From Methylococcaceae bacterium (GTDB lineage Bacteria; Pseudomonadota; Gammaproteobacteria; Methylococcales; Methylomonadaceae), in NCBI GenBank assembly GCA_947506155.1, contig CANNNV010000012.1, positions 1 through 32,614 on the forward strand: a DNA stretch of 32,614 nt, in the 5' to 3' direction. Under the pieces are notes generated by a model. The model ran no database searches, was not told the DNA's origin, and saw nothing but the letters and a program-made list of their open reading frames with translations. Below are positions 7,934 to 16,781 of the stretch, piece after piece. Each line of letters starts with the position of its first letter. Position 1 is the stretch's first letter. A program made the position numbers and the translations under genes.

Positions 7934-10900
7934 TGCGAATTTTAGCAATACGTGGGAAAAATCTCGCCAGTTTGGCGGAACCGTTTGAAATTTTACTGAA
8001 CACTGGTCCCTTGGAGCCGGCTGGTTTATTTGCTATTACCGGACAAACTGGCGCAGGCAAAAGTACCATACTGGATGCCTTGTGTCTGGCACTGTATGAC
8101 AAAATACCGCGTCTGCCGACCGGTCAAGGCGTTGCAGTCGGCCATAAAAACGAGGATGAAAACCTGCGCGTGACCAGTAATGATGTGCGCTCGATATTAC
8201 GGCGTGGCGCCAGTCATGCGTATGCCGAAGTCGACTTTATCGCCAAGGATAAATTTCACTACCGGGCGCGGTGGGAAGTCAGTAAAGCCCGGGGTAGGGC
8301 TGATGGCCGCTTACAGGCGCAGGAAGTTACGTTATCTAAGATTGATGACGGTCAGCGCATCGGGCAGGGCAAGAAGAATACGCTGGAGAAAATCTGCGAA
8401 TTGGTTGACCTTAGCTTTGACCAGTTCCGCCGCTCGGTATTGTTGGCTCAGGGCGATTTTTCTGCGTTTTTGAAAGCCAAAAAAGACGAGCGTTCGAGTT
8501 TGCTAGAGCGTATTACTGGCACTGAACTTTATTCTGAATTGTCTATCGCAGCATTCGAACGCGCTAGGCAGGAACACGAGGCGTTAAAGCAGATTAAAAG
8601 CCGGATGCAGGATCAAATTCCTTTGGATAAAATAGCCAGGCACACGCTGGAGCAACAACAGGATCAATTGACAAAGCAGCTGATTGAGCTGGATGAGCGA
8701 ACCAGCAGTAATCAAAAAGTTATCGCCTGGTATGTCGAACAAAAAAAATTGCAAGTGGCTGAATATCTTGCCCGTGACAAACTGGCACTCAGCCAACAGC
8801 ACTGGGATGCGGCGGAAGTCGATCGGCAATCAATACACAAAGTTGAAGCGGCGCAGCCCTTAAGGCCGATGTTAAGTCATTATGTAACGGCGACTACTGA
8901 CTATCAGGATGCCGAGCAAAAGTTCAAAGACAGTGGTAATCAGCTGATAAGCACCGATAGCCGATTGCAACAGCAAAAAGCCCAGTTGCAGACCCTGGCA
9001 GATTTGTTAGTGACAGCCGAACAACAGCAACAACAGGCGCAACCGGTCTTGATTAAAGCGCGAGCCTTGGATACCCGCATTGATGTTATTCGGCAAACTG
9101 TCAGCGATTTGGCAGCCGCAGAAAACCGATTGAATGTCTCCTTGAGCCATGCCGTCACTGCACATCAACTGTTATTAACTAGTCAGGATGAACAGACTTT
9201 GGCGTTGCAACAGTTTAAATATTGGCTGGAACATAACCAGGCTATTAAACCTGTGGCAGCTGAATGGAGTCGCTGGGAAGCTGAACTGGAACGCTACCAA
9301 ACACTCAATACCAGGAAAAAAACTACCGAACTTAATACTGCTCAGCTAAGACTAACGGTGACTAATAATCAAGCTAGTTTGGCAAGCTTAAAGTTGGCGC
9401 TTGATGACGGTGATAAAAAACAGCAGCTACATCAACAGGTGTTAGCGCAACTGAAAGCACAGGACAGTCAGCAGTCTTTTGATGATCTTCTTCAATCAAA
9501 AGAAGAGCTTGATGATCAGCATCGACAAATTACGCTGGCATTGAGTCTGACTAATCAGGCGCAGGCGTTGCAACAGGCTATTAAGCAGGACACCGATAAA
9601 CTAAGTGCCACCGAAAAAACGCTTAATGCCAGCACCGAGCAATTGCAGATATTAACGCAGCAACAGTGTATTAATACCATCACGCTGAATGAAGCTAAAA
9701 AAGCCTTGGAACTGGTGCAGGCTACGACACATAAAAACGCCGCGCAGTTTCGCTCCTTGTTACAAAATGATAAGCCTTGTCCAGTTTGCGGTGCGATAGA
9801 TCATCCCTGGAAAGATCAGGAGAGCATAAGCAATGAACATATTGTAGCTCAAGCAGCAAGAGTGACTGAGCTGGAAAACGAACATGAAACGTTGATCAAA
9901 ACTAGCGCAGAATTGACCAAAGGCATCAGCCTAGGACAGGAACAAACTATAGCGTTGGTTGATAAGCTGACCAAGGCGCAGACTGCGCTAATTCAGTGCG
10001 GTAATGATTGGACCACTTTAGTGATGCGCAATAAACCTGATTTCGTGATCACCGATATTCCACTTTTGTCGGCACTTAAAAGTCAGGAAGATCAGGTAAA
10101 TTCGGACTTGGTTCTGATTAAACAGCAAGAAAAAGCAGTTCTGGCATTACAAAAAAAACTTAAAGCGGCACAGGTTCTATTCGATGCAGATCAGAAAAAC
10201 AGAGAAAATATAGCCGTCGAATACACAACACTAGATAAGCAGTACGCCAAAAATAAAGCTGATCTGGAATATTTCACTACTGATATTTTGGAGCTGGAAA
10301 GGCAATTGCAAGCGATTGTCGCTACCTTGGCGACGCCATTCCAGCAGCTGGATAACTGGCAATTGTGTTTGCAAGACTCCACGATTGCATTCAGGCAAGA
10401 TTGCGCGGCAAAAGCGCAGCAATTTCAGTACACCGAACAGCAGATTAATACAGCTGCTAAAGCACTGGAAAAAATCAATCATGATGAGGAGTTGGCCGAA
10501 CAGTCATTACAACAATGCTTGCAACAACACGAAATTAAACAGGCGGAGCTAAGGCTTCAAGCAGCAGAAATGCAAGAATTGTCAGTTGAGCGTGAGGCGT
10601 TGTTGCCAAAACTAAGCGCCGATAGTTATGAGCAAAGCGTTAACCAAAAAGTGCAGGCAGCAAGAACTGCGCAGCAGCAGGCTGATCATGCGGTTAGTCA
10701 GGTAGAAACCGAGCTGGCAAGCCATAAACAAACTCAGCAGCATTGGCAAAGCGAAGCCGGCAGACGCTACAACAATCTGGAAAAAGCCCTAAGCGCCTTG
10801 AATCAATCTCTGGATAAACAAGCTATCGATGTTAAGCAGTTAAGCCAGTTGCTGGAAAAAGATGAGCTTTGGCTGGCTGAACAAAAAACCAAAATGACAG

Positions 10901-11661
10901 TGCTGGAGCGTGTGCTGCAAGAGTCTTCAAGCCTGTTAAAGGTTAAGGCTGACGAAAACGTTAGACATCAAAGTAATCCGGTCGATAGCTCCGAGGATGA
11001 CGCCAATAAACTGTTGGAGGCGTTACAGGAACAAGCGCAGCTGGTAGTTAACCAAAAACAAGAATGCGTCATACTGCTGCGCGAAGATGATAAGAAAATT
11101 CACACAGGCCTGGCGATGAAAGCCGAGCTAGATAGGCAACAGTATCGTTGGGAGCAATGGGAAAGTCTGAATGAAACTATTGGTTCAAGAAGTGGTGCGA
11201 AATTTCGGGTTTTTGCTCAAAGCCTAACGCTGGAAGCGTTGCTGGCGCACAGTAATCAGCATCTAGAAGACTTTGCCAAGCGCTATGCGTTGCAACGGGT
11301 GCCGGGCGGCGATCTAGAATTGCAAATTATAGATCGCGACATGGCTGATGATGTGCGTAGCGTACACAGTTTGTCCGGCGGCGAAAGCTTTTTGGTGTCG
11401 CTGGCACTGGCCTTGGGTTTGGCGTCTCTTTCCTCCAATAAAACCCAAGTTGAATCATTGTTTATCGACGAAGGCTTTGGCAGTCTTGATCCTGAAACCT
11501 TGGACATTGCCATCTCCAGCTTGGACACCCTGCAAGCGCTGGGCAGAAAAGTTGGTGTGATCTCGCATGTGCCTATTTTGGTAGAGCGTATTGGGGCAAA
11601 AGTGGTAGTAGAAAAACAGGGCGGTGGGCGTAGTCGTATTTTAATTGTTGGCGGGTATTGA
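7933..11661 (+). CDS. sbcC: SbcC ATPase subunit
   Basis: The 1,242-residue SMC-like ATPase (bacterial Rad50) works with SbcD at DNA ends. The Walker A loop GQTGAGKST lies near residues 37-45. Two very long Gln/Ala/Leu-rich coiled coils flank the zinc hook CPVCG at residues 616-620. The C-terminal lobe holds the signature LSGGESFL and Walker B LFIDEGFGSLD. The hook lies almost at the midpoint, as expected for antiparallel coiled-coil arms. It is longer than the E. coli protein (1,048 residues), with the extra length in the arms. It is coupled to sbcD by a one-base overlap and converges on fhcC with only 29 bases between stops, where I see no clear terminator. Confidence 0.95.
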   Translation: MRILAIRGKNLASLAEPFEILLNTGPLEPAGLFAITGQTGAGKSTILDALCLALYDKIPRLPTGQGVAVGHKNEDENLRVTSNDVRSILRRGASHAYAEVDFIAKDKFHYRARWEVSKARGRADGRLQAQEVTLSKIDDGQRIGQGKKNTLEKICELVDLSFDQFRRSVLLAQGDFSAFLKAKKDERSSLLERITGTELYSELSIAAFERARQEHEALKQIKSRMQDQIPLDKIARHTLEQQQDQLTKQLIELDERTSSNQKVIAWYVEQKKLQVAEYLARDKLALSQQHWDAAEVDRQSIHKVEAAQPLRPMLSHYVTATTDYQDAEQKFKDSGNQLISTDSRLQQQKAQLQTLADLLVTAEQQQQQAQPVLIKARALDTRIDVIRQTVSDLAAAENRLNVSLSHAVTAHQLLLTSQDEQTLALQQFKYWLEHNQAIKPVAAEWSRWEAELERYQTLNTRKKTTELNTAQLRLTVTNNQASLASLKLALDDGDKKQQLHQQVLAQLKAQDSQQSFDDLLQSKEELDDQHRQITLALSLTNQAQALQQAIKQDTDKLSATEKTLNASTEQLQILTQQQCINTITLNEAKKALELVQATTHKNAAQFRSLLQNDKPCPVCGAIDHPWKDQESISNEHIVAQAARVTELENEHETLIKTSAELTKGISLGQEQTIALVDKLTKAQTALIQCGNDWTTLVMRNKPDFVITDIPLLSALKSQEDQVNSDLVLIKQQEKAVLALQKKLKAAQVLFDADQKNRENIAVEYTTLDKQYAKNKADLEYFTTDILELERQLQAIVATLATPFQQLDNWQLCLQDSTIAFRQDCAAKAQQFQYTEQQINTAAKALEKINHDEELAEQSLQQCLQQHEIKQAELRLQAAEMQELSVEREALLPKLSADSYEQSVNQKVQAARTAQQQADHAVSQVETELASHKQTQQHWQSEAGRRYNNLEKALSALNQSLDKQAIDVKQLSQLLEKDELWLAEQKTKMTVLERVLQESSSLLKVKADENVRHQSNPVDSSEDDANKLLEALQEQAQLVVNQKQECVILLREDDKKIHTGLAMKAELDRQQYRWEQWESLNETIGSRSGAKFRVFAQSLTLEALLAHSNQHLEDFAKRYALQRVPGGDLELQIIDRDMADDVRSVHSLSGGESFLVSLALALGLASLSSNKTQVESLFIDEGFGSLDPETLDIAISSLDTLQALGRKVGVISHVPILVERIGAKVVVEKQGGGRSRILIVGGY

Positions 11662-11690
11662 CTACGGCTACACCAATTAGGTCCCTGTTT

Positions 11691-12512
11691 TTATTCCGAA
11701 TTCAGCTTAACTAAAATTTCGCCCCGGCCCATTTCTGACATATCGCCCGCATAACGCTGTACTCGGTTAAAAGCGGTGGAACTGTCTGCAAATCTGGAAT
11801 TAAGTTTTTTAAATGAAGCAAACAAGATCGGCAAAAATGCCAGGGTATGCGTGCCGCAATCATTAAACCGTGCAGATGGTTGAGGTGAATTCCATAACAA
11901 CAACGTACCCCGGCGCATCGCAAAACCCAAATGTCTGCCAGTTTGCCCCATCACCGCGATCGTACCCGCTGTCATTCTGGAGCCGCAATAATCACCGGCA
12001 TTGCCTTCAACCAGGATATTGCCTCTACGCATATGATCACCGGCACGCTCGCCGACATTACCTTTAACCAGAATAGTTCCTCCCTTCATGCCTGTTTTAT
12101 TGCCGGGCAACGCCGCGCCCAAAAAATCACCGGCATTACCGTTGACAAGCATAAAGCCTTTTTTCATTTCACAGGCGGCATAAAGCCCAACATTACCCGA
12201 CACTTCAATCTCGCCAGACTTCATGCCTAAACCCAAATAAGCGCCGGCATCGCCTTCGACTGTTATCTTGCCGCCTTCCAGCTCCTTGCCGATAAAGTCA
12301 AGCTTGTTAAAGCCGTTTTTTATGACAATATGTTGTGCATCGAAACCGGTAATGCGGAATAGCTCATCCACCCGGATGTTGCGCTTGCCATTTTGCAAGG
12401 TCAACGCAGCAATTTCAGCAAGCTCCAGAGTAGCCAATTTTTGACAAACCAGCGGCGACATATCAACACGCTGATCCGGTCTGTATTTTAGCGTAAACGT
12501 TAACGCGCTCAT
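11691..12512 (-). CDS. fhcC: Formyltransferase/hydrolase complex subunit FhcC
   Basis: This 273-residue protein is homologous to formylmethanofuran dehydrogenase subunit C. In methylotrophs the FhcABCD complex takes formyl-H4MPT through formyl-methanofuran to formate, the last step of H4MPT-linked formaldehyde oxidation. The middle of the protein (about residues 75-200) is a right-handed beta-helix made of repeats of the type G.I.V.GN.G...G, such as GGTILVKGNVGERAGDHM and GNILVEGNAGDYCGSRM, like the GltB C-terminal domain. It is the last gene of the operon, overlapping fhcD by 4 bases (ATGA). This subunit is structural; the catalytic centres lie in A and D. Identification is firm because all four Fhc genes are together. 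Confidence 0.93.
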   Translation of the reverse strand: MSALTFTLKYRPDQRVDMSPLVCQKLATLELAEIAALTLQNGKRNIRVDELFRITGFDAQHIVIKNGFNKLDFIGKELEGGKITVEGDAGAYLGLGMKSGEIEVSGNVGLYAACEMKKGFMLVNGNAGDFLGAALPGNKTGMKGGTILVKGNVGERAGDHMRRGNILVEGNAGDYCGSRMTAGTIAVMGQTGRHLGFAMRRGTLLLWNSPQPSARFNDCGTHTLAFLPILFASFKKLNSRFADSSTAFNRVQRYAGDMSEMGRGEILVKLNSE

Positions 12513-13405
12513 GCCATAATCTCCTGCAAATGGAAGTGAAATGGCCCGAGTTTACCGCCGTAATTACCGGCACTAATGCGCTCGATGCCATTTTCTGCAC
12601 CTAAAGCACAAACCGCCTGTATACCCACGCGCATCACTTTTGCGATGTCTTCTTTAGTTAAACCGTCGATGACGATTTCCATGACTGATTCAGTGTCAGC
12701 GGAAAGATCGGTTTTAACCATGCCTTTTAAGGTCGGACAAAATGCGTCATTAGTTGATGCGCCCAAAGCCGCATATTTTGATCCGACCTTGGAGCCGGAA
12801 CGCACTACGCCACCGGGGAATGGCATAATCACATTGGGGATTTTGCGCATTTCGTCAATTGCCGCCTCGCAGGCTGCCAGTGCTTGCGGTTGCGATTTAG
12901 CCAACACCAGAAAATTACCACCTCCTATCGCATCGACTTGCCCGGTAGTCGCTTCGGTTAAAAACTCGCCATCCATGACGGGAATCCGCCAGTAACGCTT
13001 GCCGTCGATTAATTTAGCCACCTGAAAACCGTCGCCAAAGTAACGCAGGTTTTTACCCAAGGCTATACGCGTACCGCCGTCGATCCCGGCAAACAAGGCT
13101 GAAGTCGGCGACGTTAATACGCATTGACCGGCCCTAGTTTCAAGCTGTTTGGCCAAACCTTTGCCGCCCATCGCAAAAATCATGATGGCTACACCGGGAC
13201 GGCCATCCGGTGTTTCTGAAGGCTCAAGAGTACGCTCAATCCCCGCCTCACAACCGCAAGCAATCACCGACGTCGCAAAACCGGTCATGGCCTGGGCCGA
13301 AATCATCGCCCATTTTTCATTTTGTGCAGTGATGATAGCGCGAGTCGCTTTCATCGGAAACGCTTCGGCGAAGGTTGCGTCTATGGTTACACCATTAATA
13401 ATCAT
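12509..13405 (-). CDS. fhcD: Formylmethanofuran:H4MPT formyltransferase subunit FhcD
   Basis: The 298-residue protein is the Ftr-type formyltransferase that moves the formyl group between tetrahydromethanopterin and methanofuran. The N-terminus MIINGVTIDATFAEAFPMK and later blocks (TRIALGKNLRYFGDGFQ, the GGVVRSGSKVGSKY loop, and the Gly-rich end) are characteristic of Ftr. The length equals the family norm (about 297). It starts inside the stop of the 98-residue coiled-coil gene (ATGA) and ends inside the start of fhcC, so it is translationally coupled on both sides. No frameshift or missing segment is seen. Confidence 0.94.
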   Translation of the reverse strand: MIINGVTIDATFAEAFPMKATRAIITAQNEKWAMISAQAMTGFATSVIACGCEAGIERTLEPSETPDGRPGVAIMIFAMGGKGLAKQLETRAGQCVLTSPTSALFAGIDGGTRIALGKNLRYFGDGFQVAKLIDGKRYWRIPVMDGEFLTEATTGQVDAIGGGNFLVLAKSQPQALAACEAAIDEMRKIPNVIMPFPGGVVRSGSKVGSKYAALGASTNDAFCPTLKGMVKTDLSADTESVMEIVIDGLTKEDIAKVMRVGIQAVCALGAENGIERISAGNYGGKLGPFHFHLQEIMA

Positions 13406-13698
13406 ATTCCAGCACTCAGTTTAATCAATAATGCGGCGATCAAGGCCGTTTGCAAAAATCCAGCACCAACAATCCAGCGTACTAATTCGGCTTTGGTTTC
13501 GGCGATTTTTAACTCCAGCTTTAATTCAGACTCTCTAACATCCTGCTCAGTAGCGGACTCTGACAAGTGCAACTCAGCGTGAAATTGCTCAAAAGCCGTA
13601 CTTAACGCTTCTACTTGCGCCCGCGCTTGTTCCTCGGTTATGCCCGAATCCTTCAGCTTGCGAATAAACGCATAGGTATCAAAAGCTAATGTTGTCAT
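13402..13698 (-). CDS. DUF1640/CCDC90-like coiled-coil membrane protein inside the fhc operon
   Basis: This 98-residue protein begins MTTLAFDTYAFIRKLKDSG, then EEQARAQVEALSTAF, which resembles the DUF1640 (CCDC90/MCUR1-like) family. A Glu/Lys-rich coiled coil spans about residues 30-70, and one hydrophobic segment, about 73-95 (VGAGFLQTALIAALLIKL), would anchor the C-terminus in a membrane. The protein has no catalytic motif and no known role in C1 metabolism that I can name. Its ATG overlaps the fhcA stop (ATGA) and its TGA overlaps the fhcD ATG. It is thus embedded in the reading chain of the complex, and its amount should track the Fhc subunits. A scaffold or membrane-tether role is inference. 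The family assignment is by pattern and moderately sure; that the gene is real is very likely. Confidence 0.8.
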   Translation of the reverse strand: MTTLAFDTYAFIRKLKDSGITEEQARAQVEALSTAFEQFHAELHLSESATEQDVRESELKLELKIAETKAELVRWIVGAGFLQTALIAALLIKLSAGI

Positions 13699-15362
13699 GC
13701 CACTTCCCCTTTCAACGGATGCACGGTAATACTTCCGCGCCCGTCTTCGGTAATTTCATCATCGCTGATGGTAAAGTTGCCAAGCTTCATGGTCATAAAC
13801 CGGTCAAAATATTTTTTCAAATCCTTTTCCAGCGAGGCATCAAAGTCAGGCTTAACCACATGGGTCGTACCCCATTTGGTGGACACCACTTTGCCGTCAA
13901 CCACTACCAATTGACCGTCCTTGAACACATAATCCGGTTTTTCGAACATAAGCTGCCGGTCTGCGTTGTCGGTATAAACGGTAATATCCGCCCAGTTGCC
14001 AGCGCTCAAACCACCGCGATCCTGCAAACCGATCAGTCTGGCTGCACCGGCTCGGGTCATGATCGCAATTTCCTGCAAACTGTATTCCCGCTCAATCGAC
14101 GCCAGTGTCGTCATCTTCTGCGCTTCGGGATGTATTGTTGCCAGCATGTCGTTGCGAAAACTTCTATCCATCAGCAAGCGAATCAAATGCGGATAACTGG
14201 TGAATGGCGCGCCATTCGGATGGTCGGTGGTCAGGAAAATCCGCCACGGATCATTAACGAGCAAGAAAGTTTCCAGTCCTATCGCCCATTGCAGCGCATT
14301 GACAAAATTTTGATCCTTGTATTTGAATGGCACCACGCCGCAACCGGCATCGCACTCGATGTCCATGGTCACCCATTTATTCGGGCTGGCATATTTATGA
14401 TTGGCATGCTGCCGCATATTATCACCGGACGCGGTCACGGTTTGACCGAACAGGATTTGTCCGACATCAATAGTGATATTTTTGTTGCTGTTAACCGCTT
14501 CGGCAATCGCAGCGGCACCCGAGGAAAACTTGAAATCGCCTTCGGTGCCGTAACTGTGGAACTGAATATGGGTTAAATGCATGGGCAAGCCACCTATGCC
14601 CTGGATGGTGTCCAGCGTGGTATTGACGTTGCCCGGCACCCCCAGATTACAGCCATGCACATGCAAGGGATGGGTTACGCCGATTTCCTTAACAGCCGTA
14701 GCCAAGACCCGCAAAATATCACGCGGGGTCACGCCGTAATGGCTGTTTTGTTCGTCCAGATCCAGCTTGCGCTGGTTAAACTTGAACGCATTGATGCCGC
14801 CGGGATTGACGACCTTGACGCCTATCGCCTTGGCCGCCTGCATCGTAAACGCGACATAATCGTTGATCGCTTTTTGATCTTTTTTCGCAGTCAGCATGCG
14901 CAGCAGATAATCATCGCTGCCCATCAATACATAGCCGCCCTTATCGAGAATCGGAATATCGGCCATTTCCATATGCGCCTGACGCGCATTGACCGGTAAT
15001 ACCGCAGGCTCAAAACCAGCCGTATAACCCATTTCCGCATAACGATAACCGGTCACAAAAGTGCTGGGCATCGCATGACCGCAGCCGGAACGGGTAATAT
15101 CGGTGCGCGCGACCGGATCGGCTCTATGATCTTCCGGCAACAAAATCCTGGCGATATTGCCTTTACCACCACCAATATGCGTGTGCATATCTATTGCTCC
15201 GGACATCACCACCTTGCCGCTTAGATCGTATTCCTTATCGACTTTAAAATCGCCAACAGGTTTATTGACGATACGGCCATCCTGAATGTAAATATCCTGC
15301 TGCTCGCCATCTATCCCGCTGGCAGGGTCATAGACTTTGCCATTTTTTAACCTAATCAACAT
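13695..15362 (-). CDS. fhcA: Formyltransferase/hydrolase complex subunit FhcA
   Basis: This 555-residue amidohydrolase-fold subunit is related to FmdA/FwdA and hydrolyses formyl-methanofuran to formate in the Fhc complex. A metal-binding His-X-His is at residues 60-62 (AIDMHTHIGGG), with later ligand candidates in HVHGCNLG, HLTHIQFHSYG and the TTDHPNGAPF segment, in the expected order for a binuclear-metal amidohydrolase. The length matches the family. It starts one base after the fhcB stop, with AGGTAAG just upstream serving as ribosome binding site. Its stop overlaps the next small gene, giving a run of 4-base overlaps to the end of the operon. Confidence 0.94.
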   Translation of the reverse strand: MLIRLKNGKVYDPASGIDGEQQDIYIQDGRIVNKPVGDFKVDKEYDLSGKVVMSGAIDMHTHIGGGKGNIARILLPEDHRADPVARTDITRSGCGHAMPSTFVTGYRYAEMGYTAGFEPAVLPVNARQAHMEMADIPILDKGGYVLMGSDDYLLRMLTAKKDQKAINDYVAFTMQAAKAIGVKVVNPGGINAFKFNQRKLDLDEQNSHYGVTPRDILRVLATAVKEIGVTHPLHVHGCNLGVPGNVNTTLDTIQGIGGLPMHLTHIQFHSYGTEGDFKFSSGAAAIAEAVNSNKNITIDVGQILFGQTVTASGDNMRQHANHKYASPNKWVTMDIECDAGCGVVPFKYKDQNFVNALQWAIGLETFLLVNDPWRIFLTTDHPNGAPFTSYPHLIRLLMDRSFRNDMLATIHPEAQKMTTLASIEREYSLQEIAIMTRAGAARLIGLQDRGGLSAGNWADITVYTDNADRQLMFEKPDYVFKDGQLVVVDGKVVSTKWGTTHVVKPDFDASLEKDLKKYFDRFMTMKLGNFTISDDEITEDGRGSITVHPLKGEVA

Positions 15363-15363
15363 A

Positions 15364-16626
15364 TTACTTACCTAAAGCGTGTTCAATGGCATGGAGTACC
15401 TCAGCTGTGCTGGGCAGACCGGAATCGCGTAATTTTTTTAGCCGGATTGCAACCACATTATCCATGCGATAGGCATGTCCGGCATGATCAATGCCCGGAG
15501 TACCGACGGGAATAAACACGTCCGGTTCTGTGACAAAAACCATCCCGGAACGTCCCACGACAATAGTTGGCAACACGGTTACCGGCGGCACGGCTTTGGC
15601 ATTAAACGCTTGCACCCAGACCAGCGCATCAGCCTCGCCATTGCTCAGCAATACATTTGCATCATACAAAAACGGATCATATTCTGGATAGCCGTTGGAA
15701 AAACGGGTGCGCGCCGGATAACCGGTGGTCCAGCCGCAAACCTGATTGGCCGTTTGATCGCCTTCCTTGCCACCTAACGGTAAACCAGAACTACGGGTAT
15801 TTAGATTAATATCTTTGACCATTTCTGAAAGCGTCTGCACCGTCAATTCGGCTTGGCTATACGCCAATGCACCCGCCGCCCAAGTCACTACGCTATAAGT
15901 TGCCGCTTTTAATTGCTCGGCAATGTTTTGCAAATCAAGCACTGCAATGCCACCGACAGACTCAGCCCGGATCGGACGGCCTTTAACCAGCGCCCTTAAT
16001 ACCGCGACCACTTCAGGTAAATCGTCGTTACTGCATGCAAAAACTTGCGCTTTCGATCCATCGGGCGACGTCGAAGCCTTACCTGAGGGTGCTTTGCCCA
16101 GATAGATAATCTGGCGCTTAGCTGTATCGTCCAGAAACATAGACTCTTCATTCCACAGATAACGCTCAAAAAAGCGTGGTGAAAAACTTTCCAGATCAAC
16201 GCCGACTACCAGCAATAGATCGCAGCGGTTTTTGACTTCTGCTAACGTAGTATTCATCCAGCCAGAATCCTGCAAGGCCAGAAAGTTATTTCGGGCGCCG
16301 GTAAAATTCATATTATCAACCACCGCGCCGCTGCGATCCGCCAAGGCCAGCAAAGCCCGCATTCCGTTCACATCGGTAGCACAGCCACCAATAACAGGCT
16401 GATTGGTGTTTTTTAATAGTTCAGCAGCTCTAGCAACGGCCAGCTCCAGACTGACTTCGACCCCATCAACTCGTGGGCGGGTATCGGTAATGGCTTGCTC
16501 AAAAGCAGGCGTATTAACCGTACAACCATTTTTAATGACTTTAAGCGCTACGCCGTCAACCTGGATAATCAGGTCGTCGGTGCCGATACCGCAAAACGGG
16601 CTAGGTACTTCAGTTATCTCAGCCAT
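15364..16626 (-). CDS. fhcB: Formyltransferase/hydrolase complex subunit FhcB
   Basis: This 420-residue subunit is homologous to the molybdopterin subunit FmdB/FwdB of archaeal formylmethanofuran dehydrogenase. The N-terminal Fe-S motif is degenerate: SPFCGIGTDDL keeps one Cys (Cys12) where the archaeal enzyme has several. In the segment VVDNMNFTGARN (about 102-113) I see no Cys or selenocysteine where the archaeal catalytic residue sits. This fits the accepted view that bacterial FhcB does not do redox chemistry and serves as a structural part of a hydrolase. It is the first gene of the operon, with a clear AGGAC ribosome binding site 6 bases before the ATG. A 155-base gap separates it from the transporter gene upstream. 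Confidence 0.93.
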   Translation of the reverse strand: MAEITEVPSPFCGIGTDDLIIQVDGVALKVIKNGCTVNTPAFEQAITDTRPRVDGVEVSLELAVARAAELLKNTNQPVIGGCATDVNGMRALLALADRSGAVVDNMNFTGARNNFLALQDSGWMNTTLAEVKNRCDLLLVVGVDLESFSPRFFERYLWNEESMFLDDTAKRQIIYLGKAPSGKASTSPDGSKAQVFACSNDDLPEVVAVLRALVKGRPIRAESVGGIAVLDLQNIAEQLKAATYSVVTWAAGALAYSQAELTVQTLSEMVKDINLNTRSSGLPLGGKEGDQTANQVCGWTTGYPARTRFSNGYPEYDPFLYDANVLLSNGEADALVWVQAFNAKAVPPVTVLPTIVVGRSGMVFVTEPDVFIPVGTPGIDHAGHAYRMDNVVAIRLKKLRDSGLPSTAEVLHAIEHALGK

Positions 16627-16781
16627 GAAGCTGTCCTTTTGTTAGTCATACTGTGAGTGTTATTGTGACAGATGGCCTGTATTCCTACAACTTTAGGTAT
16701 ATGGTAATAAAAATAGGGCTGCCAATTAGGTAACACTTTGTGGTGATGATTTACTTGATGTCGCTACGCCGATAGTTTTTG
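16627..16781 (-). promoter_or_regulatory. fhcB: Probable leader/promoter region of the fhc operon
   Basis: This gap between the MHS transporter stop and fhcB is the only sizeable space before the operon, so it should hold the fhc promoter if the operon is not read through from upstream. On the minus strand TTGGCA (complement of 16720-16725) is a fair -35, with ATATAC or CATATA 16-17 bases on. An alternative TTGTAG with CACAAT lies nearer the gene. Neither is strong, and no operator palindrome is evident. Confidence 0.3.

Noticed and set aside
9001-10800. CAA/CAG-rich stretch as a nucleotide repeat array
   Set aside because: It is explained by Gln-rich coiled-coil coding in SbcC; there is no regular repeat unit or spacer as in CRISPR.
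11662-11690. Possible bidirectional terminator between sbcC and fhcC
   Set aside because: I found no stem long enough to call in these 29 bases.
13689-14576. 295-codon plus-strand open frame
   Set aside because: It lies wholly antisense to fhcA, which has clear family motifs; the predicted protein has no recognisable features.
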